From: Euryarchaeota archaeon
GTDB taxonomy: Archaea > Thermoplasmatota > SW-10-69-26 > JACQPN01
DNA: 64,000 nucleotides
Reading direction: 5' to 3'
Assembly: GCA_016207515.1 (NCBI GenBank)
Contig: JACQPN010000022.1
Span: forward strand, 62,001 to 126,000
Every line of letters starts with the position of its first letter. Position 1 is the stretch's first letter. The notes beneath the pieces are model-generated. The model saw only the letters and a list, made by a program, of their open reading frames with translations. It had not been told where the DNA came from and ran no database searches. Shown here in pieces: positions 9,806 through 19,500 of the stretch. Made by a program: the position numbers and the translations under genes.

Positions 9806-10681
9806 TTGCAATTGAAGGTCGCAATACCGAACAAGGGCCGCCTATCCGAGGCGTCCGTGGCGCTTCTCAACGCCGCCGGCGTGAAAGTCGATTACGTCAA
9901 TGACCGGAGGCTCTTCGCCACGGCCCTGAACGAGGAGGTCATGGTCCTCTTCGTCCGCGCGGACGACATCCCCGAATTCGTGGCGGACGGGGTCGCCGAC
10001 CTCGGCATCACCGGCTTCGACATCATAAGTGAGACCGGAAGACCCGTGGAGGTGGCTTTGGACCTCCGTTTCGGACGCTGCAAGCTCGTCGTCGCGGTGC
10101 CGGAGGACTCCAAGTATTCGACGATCGAGGACGTGCCGCCCGGGGTCCGTGTGGCCACGTCCTTCCCCAACCTCACGGCTCGCTATTTCAAGTCCCACTC
10201 TAAGAGCGTGCAGATCGTGTCGGTCTCCGGTGCGGCCGAGATAACGCCGCACATAGGGGTCGCCGACATCATCGCCGACCTCGTCTCGACCGGAAGCACC
10301 CTCAAGATGAACCATATGCGCCCCATCGCGACCATCCTCGATTCGACTGCCCGCGTCGTCGTCCGTAAGGACGCGCTCTCGGGGAAGGACTCGGAGCGCC
10401 TGCGGGAACTCATCTGGGCCCTCGAAAGTGTCGTCCGGGCCCGGGGCAAACGATACCTGATGGCCAACGTCCCGCGAGACAGGCTCTCGGACGTGCGCAA
10501 GATCCTTCCCGGCATCTCCGGCCCCACGATCGTCGACATCCTCGTCGACGGCCGGCAGGGCCCCATGGTCGCGGCCCACGCGGTCGTCGACGAGGACGAA
10601 CTCTTCCGCGTCGTCTCGGACCTCAAGAAGATCGGGGCCGAGGGCATACTCGTCACGCCGATCGAGAGGCTGATGCCGTAG
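9806..10681 (+). CDS. hisG: ATP phosphoribosyltransferase, long form (HisG)
   Basis: First enzyme of histidine synthesis: it joins ATP and PRPP to make phosphoribosyl-ATP. The N-terminus LKVAIPNKGRLSE and the segments FVRADDIPEFV, DLGITGFD and RVATSFPNLTARYF are characteristic. The PRPP loop region DIIADLVSTGSTLKMNHMRP is present. At 291 residues it is the long form, whose C-terminal ACT-like domain (from about residue 215) is the site of histidine feedback inhibition in the family and does not need HisZ. The start is a TTG preceded by a strong GGGGGG-type ribosome binding site. It opens an eight-gene operon and its stop shares one base with the hisD GTG. Confidence 0.97.
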   Translation: MQLKVAIPNKGRLSEASVALLNAAGVKVDYVNDRRLFATALNEEVMVLFVRADDIPEFVADGVADLGITGFDIISETGRPVEVALDLRFGRCKLVVAVPEDSKYSTIEDVPPGVRVATSFPNLTARYFKSHSKSVQIVSVSGAAEITPHIGVADIIADLVSTGSTLKMNHMRPIATILDSTARVVVRKDALSGKDSERLRELIWALESVVRARGKRYLMANVPRDRLSDVRKILPGISGPTIVDILVDGRQGPMVAAHAVVDEDELFRVVSDLKKIGAEGILVTPIERLMP

Positions 10682-12033
10682 TGGGCCTTTTCAGCCGCAT
10701 GGGCCGCTTGGACGGCATCTCCGTCGACGAGCGCCAGCGTCTACTTGCAAGATCGAAGGGGGACCTCGGGTCCTACGAGGGGCCGGCCCGGGAGATAATC
10801 GCGGCGGTGAGGGCCCGAGGCGACGCGGCGTTGTACGACCTCACTGAACGCTTCGACGGGGTGCGCCCCAAGACGATCGAGGTGCCGAAGGCGGAATGGG
10901 CCGCCGCGGAAAGACGCGTCCCCGACGAGGTCCGCCGCGCGCTTCGCTACGCGGCCAGGAACATCGCCGTCTTCCACGAAGCGCTCCTTCCGCGGTCGAT
11001 GACGCTCCAGGTCGGGCAGGGGATTTCGGCTGGCCGAAGGGCCATGCCTCTTTCAAGCGTCGGTTGCTACGTTCCCGGTGGAAAGGCCGCCTACCCGTCC
11101 ACCCTCCTCATGACGGTGGTCCCGGCCCGTGTGGCCGGCGTCCCCATGCGCGTCGTCGTCACGCCGCCCGGAAGCGACGGGCGCGTCTCCGACGTGACGC
11201 TCGCCGCCGCGAAGGTCGCGGGGGCGACACGCCTCTTCTCCATCGGAGGCGTCCAGGCGATCGCCGCGCTCGCGTACGGGACGGAGTCGGTGCCGCGGGT
11301 CGCCAAGATAGTCGGTCCGGGGAACAATTACGTGAACGCCGCGAAGCGCCTCGTCTACGGCGACGTGGGCCTGGATTCCCTTGCGGGTCCAAGCGAAGTC
11401 GTCGTGATCTGCGACGACACGGCCGATGCCAGGCTCGTGGCGTTGGAGCTTCTTGCGCAGGCCGAGCACGACGAGGCGGCGGCTTGTGTCGCGCTCACCA
11501 CGAGCGCGCGCATGGCGAGCGCGGTGGAGGACGAGGTCGTAGCCCTCCTCAAAGAGCAGCCGCGGCGCGAGATCATCACGAAGGCACTGGAAAGGCACGG
11601 CGCGATACTGGTGGCAGCGAGCCTAACGGACGCGGTCTCCTTTGCCAACGAGTACGCGCCGGAACACGTGGTGATCTCCACCAAGGCGGCAAGAAAGGTG
11701 GCCGCGCGGCTCACCACAGCCGGTGCTATATTCCTCGGCGCCTCATGCGTCGCTTTCGGAGACTACGCGAGCGGGACAAACCACGTTCTCCCGACCGCCG
11801 GGTCGGCGCGGTTCGCCTCGGGCCTTTCCACAAGCGATTTCCTACGCTTCACCACGTGGCAGGACGTGCGTCCGCCGGGAAGCGCCGCGCTGGGAGCGGC
11901 CGCCGACACCCTTGCAAGCGTCGAGGGCCTCCACGCCCACGCGCAAGCCGCAAGGGCCCGGGCCGCGCCGGGGACGGCGTCCGCCCGCCCAAAGTCGCGC
12001 CCCACCCGCCGGGGCGGGAGCCGGCGACGATGA
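10681..12033 (+). CDS. hisD: Histidinol dehydrogenase (HisD)
   Basis: Catalyses the last two steps of histidine synthesis, oxidising L-histidinol to histidine with two NAD and a zinc ion. Family motifs are visible: GCYVPGGKAAYPSTLLMTVV, ARVAGV, KIVGPGNNYVNAAKRLV, LAGPSEVVVICD and the zinc/catalytic segment LLAQAEHDEAAA, followed by YAPEHV and ASGTNHVLPTAG. Length is 450 residues, slightly longer than usual because of a basic, low-complexity tail (RPKSRPTRRGGSRRR). It starts with GTG overlapping the hisG stop by one base and ends in an ATGA overlap with hisC, so translation is probably coupled. Confidence 0.97.
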   Translation: MGLFSRMGRLDGISVDERQRLLARSKGDLGSYEGPAREIIAAVRARGDAALYDLTERFDGVRPKTIEVPKAEWAAAERRVPDEVRRALRYAARNIAVFHEALLPRSMTLQVGQGISAGRRAMPLSSVGCYVPGGKAAYPSTLLMTVVPARVAGVPMRVVVTPPGSDGRVSDVTLAAAKVAGATRLFSIGGVQAIAALAYGTESVPRVAKIVGPGNNYVNAAKRLVYGDVGLDSLAGPSEVVVICDDTADARLVALELLAQAEHDEAAACVALTTSARMASAVEDEVVALLKEQPRREIITKALERHGAILVAASLTDAVSFANEYAPEHVVISTKAARKVAARLTTAGAIFLGASCVAFGDYASGTNHVLPTAGSARFASGLSTSDFLRFTTWQDVRPPGSAALGAAADTLASVEGLHAHAQAARARAAPGTASARPKSRPTRRGGSRRR

Positions 12034-13079
12034 GCGGGACGTGGCTCGCGAGGCGGTCTCTCGCGCTCGCCAAGGCGTACGCGGAGGAACCTGGAGGTGG
12101 CGTCATCCTCAACAACAATTCCAATATCTTCCCCCCGAACCCCGCGATCGAAAAAGCCCTGCGTCTTGCCGACCCTGTGAAGCTCGCCGGTTACCCCAGC
12201 ACCGATTCGCGTGACCTCAAGACGGCGCTTTCGAAGCGGTACGGCCTCTCGCCCGAAACGTTGGTCACGGCGAACGGCAGCAACGAGATAATAGACCTGG
12301 TCATCCGCGCCTTCACGGAGCCCGGCGACGCCGTCGTCTTCCACCCGCCGACTTTCGAGATGATAGAGGTCTTCGCCCGCGTGAACCTCGCAAGCCCCGT
12401 CGCCGTCCCGCTTTCTGCGGCATTCGACCTGGATGTCGAGGGACTCACGGCGGCGCAAGGAAAGGTCACCTTCATCCTGCGGCCGAACAACCCCACTGGC
12501 GCCGCGTTTCCCGCCCGCGAGGTCATGGAGATAGTGAAGGGGCTTGAAGGCCTCGTCGTCGTGGATGAGGCCTACATCGAATTCGCGGGACCGTCGCTCC
12601 TTGGCGACCTGGTCGACCGGGGAAACGCCCTTGTGCTTCGCACGTTCTCGAAGGCGTTCGGCCTTGCAGGTTTTCGTGTAGGTTGGGCCGCGGGGGCTCC
12701 ACCCCTCATCGAGGCCATCGCGAAGGTCCGCGGGCCCTTCAAACTGAACGCCGTCTCGGAGATGGTGGCCGTGGCCGCGCTCGAGGACACCTCCTACGTC
12801 GACGGCGTCGTCGCCGAGGTCCGACGCCAACGGGCGATCCTCTGCAGCGGTGTGCGGGACATAGGCATCGAGGCATTCGACAGCGACGCGAACTTCGTCT
12901 TGATGAGGCCGCCGATGGACGCGCACGCGTTCGCCCGGGGCCTTGGAGAGCGGGGCCTTTCCATCAGGCGCTTCGACGCGCGGTTACGCGACTTCGTGAG
13001 GGTCAGCGTGGGACCGGCCGAGGTGACCAAGCTTTTCTTGGAGAAAGCCGCGGAGACGGTATCGGAGGCGCCGCGATGA
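12030..13079 (+). CDS. hisC: Histidinol-phosphate aminotransferase (HisC)
   Basis: PLP enzyme that transaminates imidazole-acetol phosphate with glutamate. Motifs include LNNNSNIFPPNP at the N-terminus, TANGSNEIIDLV, RPNNPTGAAFP, VVDEAYIEFAG and the PLP-lysine segment RTFSKAFGLAGFRVGW, with the substrate Arg in DFVRVSVG. The start is the ATG in an ATGA overlap with hisD, giving 349 residues, the normal length. A much longer overlapping frame that begins inside hisD is in the same frame as this gene only by chance and has no family match before 12030. The gene ends in another ATGA overlap, with hisH. Confidence 0.96.
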   Translation: MSGTWLARRSLALAKAYAEEPGGGVILNNNSNIFPPNPAIEKALRLADPVKLAGYPSTDSRDLKTALSKRYGLSPETLVTANGSNEIIDLVIRAFTEPGDAVVFHPPTFEMIEVFARVNLASPVAVPLSAAFDLDVEGLTAAQGKVTFILRPNNPTGAAFPAREVMEIVKGLEGLVVVDEAYIEFAGPSLLGDLVDRGNALVLRTFSKAFGLAGFRVGWAAGAPPLIEAIAKVRGPFKLNAVSEMVAVAALEDTSYVDGVVAEVRRQRAILCSGVRDIGIEAFDSDANFVLMRPPMDAHAFARGLGERGLSIRRFDARLRDFVRVSVGPAEVTKLFLEKAAETVSEAPR

Positions 13080-13681
13080 CGGTGCAAGTCGATCTCGTGA
13101 ACTACGGCGTGGGTAACCTCCACAGTATCCGCAAGGCGCTCGAGACCGCCGGAGCCGTCGTCGACGTCCGCACACCCGACCAGGGGTTGACGGGGGACGC
13201 CGTCGTGCTTCCCGGTGTGGGGGCCTTTGGCGAGGCCGCAAGGCGGCTCGCCCCAATGCGAGACGAGCTCGTCGACCACGTACGAGTGGGCCGACCGCTC
13301 CTCGGGGTATGCCTCGGGCTCCAGCTCCTCTTCGAATCGAGCGACGAGTCGCCCGGGGCCGGCCTCGGTGTGATCAAGGGCCGTGTGCGCCGCCTCGAAA
13401 ACAGCCGGCTTCCCCAGATAGGCTGGAACGAGGTGGCCTTGCAGCCGGACCCGCTCTGGCAGGGGTTCGAAACACGCACCCACGTCTATTTTGTCAACAG
13501 TTTCGCCCCCGTGCCCGAGGAAGACGTGGAGATCGCGAGTGCCGTCTGCGGCAAGCGGTTCACGGCAGCAGTGAGAAAGGTTAACGCATGGGGCGTGCAA
13601 TTCCACCCCGAGAAGTCCTCCGTAAAGGGACTCTTGGTAGTGAAGAACTTCGTGCGACTCGCCGAGGGTATGAAGAAATGA
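13076..13681 (+). CDS. hisH: Imidazole glycerol phosphate synthase, glutaminase subunit (HisH)
   Basis: Class I glutamine amidotransferase that hydrolyses glutamine and channels ammonia to HisF. The oxyanion segment PGVGAF, the nucleophile elbow LGVCLGLQLLF with catalytic Cys, and the catalytic His and Glu in GVQFHPEKSS are all present, as is YGVGNLHS at the N-terminus. Length (201 residues) is typical. The gene overlaps hisC upstream and hisA downstream by ATGA junctions. In this operon hisA and hisB stand between hisH and hisF, so the two subunits of the synthase are not adjacent. Confidence 0.97.
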   Translation: MTVQVDLVNYGVGNLHSIRKALETAGAVVDVRTPDQGLTGDAVVLPGVGAFGEAARRLAPMRDELVDHVRVGRPLLGVCLGLQLLFESSDESPGAGLGVIKGRVRRLENSRLPQIGWNEVALQPDPLWQGFETRTHVYFVNSFAPVPEEDVEIASAVCGKRFTAAVRKVNAWGVQFHPEKSSVKGLLVVKNFVRLAEGMKK

Positions 13682-14391
13682 TGGTCATTCCAAGTATCGA
13701 CATCCGCCAGGGGCGTTGCGTGCAGCTCGTCGGCGGCGACCCGTCGAAGGTAAAAGTCTCCATAGACGACGTGGAGGGCCAGGTCGAAAGATGGGCATCG
13801 ACCGGCGCCAGCATGATCCACGTCATAGACCTCGACGCAGCGCTCGGGGCCGGGAGCAACTGGGACACTATCGCAAGGCTCGTGACGACGACCGATGTGC
13901 CGTTCCAGGTCGGCGGTGGGCTGCGCTCCGTGGAACTCATCCGGCGCGCTGTGGACGCGGGCGTCAAGCGCGTCATCGTGGGGACGAAGGCGATCAAGGA
14001 CCAGAAGTGGCTCGAAAACGTCGCCGCCGAGTTCGGCGACAAGGTCGTCGTGGCTGTGGACGCAAGAGGCGGCGAGGTCGTGGTCTCGGGTTGGACGGAG
14101 GGGTCTGGTCTTCGCCTCGTCGACTACGCGCGCTCCATCGACAAACTTGGCCTGGGGGCGCTCTTCTTCACCGACGTCGACGGCGAAGGCAAACTCACGG
14201 GGATCAACGAACGGCTCGTGAAGACCCTGGTCGAGGCCGTCGAGACGCCCGTCATCGCCTCCGGGGGCATCAGCACCATGGACGACCTCTACATGCTCAA
14301 AGACCTCGGCGTCGACGGGGCGGTCATCGGCATGGCGCTTTACACGGGACGCATCGACCTACGTCAGGCCGTGAAGGAGCTTGAGTCGTAG
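13678..14391 (+). CDS. hisA: ProFAR isomerase (HisA)
   Basis: A TIM-barrel phosphoribosyl isomerase that opens the ribose ring of ProFAR by an Amadori rearrangement. The N-terminus VIPSIDIRQGRCVQLVGGD holds the catalytic Asp. The phosphate-binding motifs QVGGGLRSVE and VIASGGIST are visible, and the second catalytic Asp is in FFTDVDGEGKLTG. The start is one of two tandem ATGs: 13678, which forms an ATGA overlap with the hisH stop, or 13681. The upstream open frame to 13588 only overlaps hisH. The stop is followed immediately by the hisB ATG. Confidence 0.97.
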   Translation: MMVIPSIDIRQGRCVQLVGGDPSKVKVSIDDVEGQVERWASTGASMIHVIDLDAALGAGSNWDTIARLVTTTDVPFQVGGGLRSVELIRRAVDAGVKRVIVGTKAIKDQKWLENVAAEFGDKVVVAVDARGGEVVVSGWTEGSGLRLVDYARSIDKLGLGALFFTDVDGEGKLTGINERLVKTLVEAVETPVIASGGISTMDDLYMLKDLGVDGAVIGMALYTGRIDLRQAVKELES

Positions 14392-14934
14392 ATGGCCCGC
14401 ATCGAACGCCGAACGCGCGAGACGACCATCGTGGCGAGCGTCAAGAAGGGGAAAGGCGTCGGGAAGGCGGACGTCCCGGAGGATTTCCTGAAGCACATGG
14501 TGGAGACGCTCGCCCGCTACAGCGGCTACGACATCGCTGTGACGGCCTCGGGCGATCTGCGCCACCACACGATCGAGGACGTGGCGATCTCGCTCGGGCG
14601 GGCCTTCCGCGAGGAGGTCGACGCGGACAACATCGAACGCATGGCCGCCGCGACCATCCCGATGGACGACGCGCTCGTCACCGTGGCCATCGACTTCGTC
14701 GACAGGCCGTTTTTCGTAGGCGAGCTTCCGGAGGACATCTACACGCACTTCTTCCGGAGCTTCGCGTTCGAGGCGAGGGTGACGCTTCACGTCGACGTGC
14801 GGCGCGGCACCGACAAGCACCACGTCATCGAGGCCGCGTTCAAGGGCCTTGGCAAGTGCATCGCCGCAGCGACCGCGAAGAGGCCGGGCGGGGTGTCGAC
14901 CAAGGGGAAAGTGGCCGTGAAGGCGAGGAAGTGA
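14392..14934 (+). CDS. hisB: Imidazoleglycerol-phosphate dehydratase (HisB)
   Basis: Manganese enzyme that dehydrates imidazole glycerol phosphate. The duplicated His/Glu metal motifs are recognisable: [29 protein letters not shown], and in the second half [17 protein letters not shown] and [14 protein letters not shown]. At 180 residues it is the stand-alone dehydratase and carries no fused histidinol-phosphatase domain. It begins on the base after the hisA stop and is followed by a 50-nt gap before hisF, the longest gap in the operon. Confidence 0.96.
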   Translation: MARIERRTRETTIVASVKKGKGVGKADVPEDFLKHMVETLARYSGYDIAVTASGDLRHHTIEDVAISLGRAFREEVDADNIERMAAATIPMDDALVTVAIDFVDRPFFVGELPEDIYTHFFRSFAFEARVTLHVDVRRGTDKHHVIEAAFKGLGKCIAAATAKRPGGVSTKGKVAVKARK

Positions 14935-14984
14935 CCGCGCGATGCGTCCCCCCATGATGAAGCAACGCGTCGGGGGCCGCTGAC

Positions 14985-15740
14985 TTGCTCAAGAAACGGA
15001 TCATCCCCTGCCTCGATGTGAAGGACGGGGACGTCGTCAAAGGCGTACGGTTCGAGAAGTTGCAAAGCGTCGGCTCGCCCAAGGCGCTTGCGGTCGAGTA
15101 CGAAAGGCAAGGTGGAGACGAGGTCGTCTTCCTGGACATCTCCGCTTCCGTCGAAGGGCGTAAGGCGACGCTTGACGTGGTGCGTAAGACAGCCGAGGAT
15201 CTCTTCATCCCTCTCACCGTCGGCGGCGGGATCTCTACCGTCAACGACATCGAGGCCGCCCTCTCCGCTGGTGCCGACAAGGTGTCCATGAACACGGCAG
15301 CGGTGCGTAACCCTTCCATGATAACGGAGGCCGCCGAGCGTTTCGGGAGCCAATGCGTCGTCGTGGCGATAGACGCCAAACGGAAGGGCCGCTCGTGGGA
15401 CGTCTTCACGCACGGCGGGTCGCGTAAGACCGACTTGGATGCGGTAATGTGGGCCAAGCGCGCAGCGCAGCTTGGCGCCGGCGAGATCCTCCTCACATCG
15501 ATGGATCGGGACGGGACGACCGAAGGTTATGACCTGGACCTCACGCGCAAGGTCGTCGACGCCGTGCCGATCCCGGTGATCGCGTCCGGCGGCGCGGGGA
15601 CGAACGAGCACATCCTCGAGGCCTTGACGGAAGGGAAGGCGGATGCGGCGCTTGCCGCAAGCATCTTCCACTACGGAACCTACACGGTGGGACATGTCAA
15701 GGCGTTCTGCGAGGATAACGGGGTTCCCATGAGGCCGTGA
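14985..15740 (+). CDS. hisF: Imidazole glycerol phosphate synthase, cyclase subunit (HisF)
   Basis: TIM-barrel cyclase that uses ammonia from HisH to make imidazole glycerol phosphate and AICAR. The N-terminus [19 protein letters not shown] contains the catalytic Asp. Other family features are [28 protein letters not shown], the second catalytic Asp in [17 protein letters not shown], and [12 protein letters not shown]. Length is 251 residues, as expected. The likely start is a TTG at 14985. The stop is followed by a single base and then the hisIE ATG. Confidence 0.97.
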   Translation: MLKKRIIPCLDVKDGDVVKGVRFEKLQSVGSPKALAVEYERQGGDEVVFLDISASVEGRKATLDVVRKTAEDLFIPLTVGGGISTVNDIEAALSAGADKVSMNTAAVRNPSMITEAAERFGSQCVVVAIDAKRKGRSWDVFTHGGSRKTDLDAVMWAKRAAQLGAGEILLTSMDRDGTTEGYDLDLTRKVVDAVPIPVIASGGAGTNEHILEALTEGKADAALAASIFHYGTYTVGHVKAFCEDNGVPMRP

Positions 15741-15741
15741 G

Positions 15742-16431
15742 ATGGCTACCGGGAGGAAACGCGCGCGGCGATCCGGTCCGCGTCGGAGAAAGACCAAAAC
15801 GACTTCGTCCTCCCCGCGGAGAATCGCCAAACCTTCTGACATCGACTTTGCCAAGGGCGATGGCCTCGTTCCCGTGGTGGTCCAGGACGTAACGACGCGC
15901 GAAGTACTCACTGTTGCGTACATGAACAAGGAGGCGCTGGCGAAGACCATCAAGACAGGCTTCATGCACTATTGGTCGCGTTCGCGCGGCGAACTTTGGA
16001 AGAAGGGCGAGACGTCCGGACACTACCAGCGCCTGAAGTCCTTGGCCCTTGACTGCGACGCCGACACATTGCTCGCGATCGTCGAGCAGGACGGTGTCGC
16101 CTGCCACGAAGGGACGTTCACGTGCTTCGAGCGGGAACTTCACGGAACTAAGGAATCGAGCCCGCTCATCGAACTGTGGGAGACGATCCTCGCCCGAAAG
16201 GAGGCGGATGCGTCCGAGTCGTACACGGCAAAACTGTACTCGGACCCGAACCTCATGTTGAAGAAGGTCGCGGAGGAGGCGAGCGAGGTGATCATGGCGT
16301 ACAAGGACGGCAAGCGCGACGAGATGGTGCACGAGCTCGTGGACCTCTTGTATCATTCGATGGTCGTGGCGGGGAAGGCGGGGATAACACCCAAGGAGGT
16401 CATAGCAGAGATCCGTAAGCGGCGCCGGTAG
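15742..16431 (+). CDS. hisIE: Bifunctional phosphoribosyl-AMP cyclohydrolase / phosphoribosyl-ATP pyrophosphatase (HisIE)
   Basis: Performs steps two and three of histidine synthesis. Residues 1-32 are a basic extension rich in Arg, Lys and Ser that is unusual for the family. The HisI domain follows, with [29 protein letters not shown] and metal-site segments DCDADTLL and [10 protein letters not shown]. From about residue 135 the MazG-fold HisE domain shows [21 protein letters not shown] and [12 protein letters not shown], whose Glu/Asp residues bind magnesium. The fusion order is the normal I-E. It closes the operon; no histidinol-phosphate phosphatase gene follows. Confidence 0.96.
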   Translation: MATGRKRARRSGPRRRKTKTTSSSPRRIAKPSDIDFAKGDGLVPVVVQDVTTREVLTVAYMNKEALAKTIKTGFMHYWSRSRGELWKKGETSGHYQRLKSLALDCDADTLLAIVEQDGVACHEGTFTCFERELHGTKESSPLIELWETILARKEADASESYTAKLYSDPNLMLKKVAEEASEVIMAYKDGKRDEMVHELVDLLYHSMVVAGKAGITPKEVIAEIRKRRR

Positions 16432-16526
16432 CACACTTTCATAGCGATTGCGTATTCTCAAGATTTCATGAAATCACGAGGTTGTACTCGAGCGCTTCCT
16501 CGAATCGGCCCAAGCTCAGCACAATC

Positions 16527-16534
16527 CTTATAAC
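16527..16534 (+). promoter_or_regulatory. TATA box of the kelch/FN3 gene
   Basis: CTTATAAC lies about 24 nt before the ATG at 16554, the spacing expected for a leaderless or near-leaderless archaeal transcript. It supports choosing 16554 over the upstream in-frame codon at 16482. Confidence 0.6.
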
Positions 16535-16553
16535 ACCGCAATCTCCCTGGCAC

Positions 16554-19500
16554 ATGGGGGCAATGAACCAACTGGGCGCCAGATGCGGACATCGCACCGT
16601 TCTGTTTGTTATCATTGTCCTACTAGCGGCACCGCTGCCAGGACTTCGGCCGGCCGCCGCCGAATCCGTCGCGGTCATGTCATCCAAATTGCCGCTCACT
16701 CTTCGAGACTCCACGACCGTCTTCACAGGCGATCGTTTTTGGCTCTTCGGAGGTTTCGGAGAAGGTTACCTGGGCGGGCTCGCAATGGACGGCGTCATAG
16801 AGTTCGACCCATTGACGAATTCGGCCATGAACCGGACCCCAAGGTTACCGTACCGCGTCTCCGCAGCCGGAAGCCTATGGGACGGAGAGGCCGCGTGGAT
16901 ATTCGGTGGCCGGAACCCGGATTCCCCTTACTACAATGAGAATAGGATCATCCATTATTCGGCCACCCAAGGGAGCTGGGCCATCGGCGCGCGGTTACCT
17001 TCGCGTGTTGCCGACATCACGGCCGTTTGGACTGGCTCGTACGGATTCCTGTTCGGCGGAAGCGGGGCGGGATCCAATTATCGAAGTATCTTGCGCTTCG
17101 ATGCAAGGACTGAAGCGATTTCTACCATGGCCGCGGTCCTGCCCACCTACATGGAGGCACCGGCGGCCGCTTGGGATGGGCGCTATGTATACATCTTTTC
17201 GGGCCACCAGAGCGCCGATGGAATCTACAGGCCTCTGCGCTACGATCCGGCGACCGATAGCATTGCGGTCCTTAACGCCTCCCTGCCAAGTGATATGAGC
17301 GGGTACGTTGCAATTTGGGATGGTCAATTCATCGACATTTTTGGGGATCGGGTCGTCCGCTATGATCCCGCCACTGACGAAGCGACTCTCACTGATGAGC
17401 GACTTCCTACCATAGCAATCGGCGCCTCTGGGTCGTGGGATGGTCGGCACGCCTACATATTCGGGGGTCACGACCGGAACTGGGCGCCCACCGGCGCCAT
17501 TGTGCGGTACACGCCGGCACAAAATGCCGCCGGCATCCTGGATGCACGGCTACCCATGGGTCGGGAGGACGCGGCCGCTCTTTGGGCGGGCGACCGGGCC
17601 CTGATTTTTGGGGGAAGGTGGAATTCATTCTTACTCAATGAGACCATTCAATACGACCCCGTGCGTAACATCGTGTCAAGTAAGATGCCAATCCCGCGTG
17701 AAGTGTATGGCGCGTCGGTCGTGTGGACGGGCGCCCACGCTTTCTTGTTTGCGGGGTCGCCAACCGGAACAAACGTTCTTCGGTACGAGCCCGAGACCGA
17801 TGCATATCGAGCCATGAATGCCTCATTGCCGCCCTGCCTTTATGGGTCAAGCGCGGTTTGGACGGGCTCCGCGGCGTATATATTCGGAGGGTCCTGCGGT
17901 TGGGCAAGCAGTGCCATCCTGAGATACGATCCAGTCGCGGACACGGTTACCAGCGCAGGTTCTTCTTTGCCAACGGAGCGTACGGGCACCACAGCCTGGT
18001 GGGACGGTCGCTTCGTCTATGTGTTTGGCGGACGCACATTGGATCCGGCCTTCGGGAAAGTCATCTACCTTGATCAAATTGTCAAGTTCGACCCCGTTTC
18101 GGAATCCGTGTCAGTCCTCACGACACGCCTCCCGTCGGCGCGCTCCGACATGGCAAGCGCTGGCCCTTTGGGCGCCGTGGCCATATTTGGCGGACGGGGG
18201 GACGCCGGTAATCTCGGTGACGTCTTGATTTTCAAGAGCGGCGCCGAGACCATTTCGACCCGTCTCCCTCGCATCCCTGCCGGCCACTCATATGCCGCGT
18301 TCTATGATGGAAGAGATTTCTTTGTGGCCGGCGGAACCGATGACGTCACCACCAACGGCGTGCGACGCGCGTTCGCGGATATCCGGAAGTACTATGCATC
18401 GCCGGATCCGCCTTCGATTCTTGCTTTCCGCGGTCCGGGCGCTGGCCAAATACAATTGTCGTGGGGTGCGACGCAGTCTCCGTTCCCCATCACGGGGTAC
18501 CGTGTCTTTCGAGGCAATTGGTCTGGCAACTACGCTCCAATCGCGGTGATTGGCGCAAACCTTTCATTCACTGATTCTAGTCTCCCGGAAAACACCACGT
18601 ATTTCTATCGCTTGGCGGCGATTGGAGGTGGCGAGAGTGTTCCGGGGCCCCCCGCGTCATCTTCCACGTTTGGGCGCCCCTTGCAACCCGTCGGCCTATC
18701 GGCGACCGCGGGGCCCGCCCGAGGCCAGATTCGCCTGACATGGGCGGCGCCTTTCTCCAATGGTGGGACACCCATCGTTGCGTATGACATCTATCGGGGC
18801 CAAGATACGGAGTCGATGGAGCTCGTGGGAAACGTCACGACTACATCATTTGTGGACGGAGTTTTCGCCGACAATGAGACATGGGCATATGGCGTCACCG
18901 CGCGGAACATGGTTGGCGCGGGCGACATGGCCACGGCGGTGGGAGCAACGTTTGGCGTCCTCGCATCTCCTAGTTGGACCTCCGCGGCGCCCGGACCGCT
19001 GGGGGGCCAGGTCACGGTCACTTGGGGACCGGCCACCGACATTGGAAGAAATCTTGCGACAGGGTACAAGGTCTATGCTGGCAATACCGCAGGAAACCTC
19101 TCGCTTCGGGCCACTGTTGGAAACGTTTCTTCGTACGTCGCGACGGGATTTGGCCCAGGGCAAACGATGCACTTTGCGGTGGCTGGCGTCAATCCGGTGG
19201 GGGACGGCCCATTGGGGCCGATTGCGCAAGGGACGACGTTTCGCCTTCCGGATCCACCGACCAACCTTTCCGTGACGGCCGGACCTTCCGATGGGGAGTT
19301 CCAACTTTCTTGGACGGCCCCCGTTGATTCGGGCGGCGCTCCGGTATTCCAGTACAGGATTTACCGTTCAGCGTCACCGAGCGGTCCATTCGCTCTCGTG
19401 GCCGTCGTCGGGAACCAGACCTCAACCGTCCAATCGAATCTCCCTTCGAATACCACCTTCTATTATGGTATCGTTACCGTCACTACCGCCGGCGCAGGCG

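Noticed and set aside
10896-12029. Long frame upstream of and in frame with hisC
   Set aside because: It lies entirely over hisD in another frame, is extremely Arg-rich, and hisC has a proper ATGA-coupled start at 12030.
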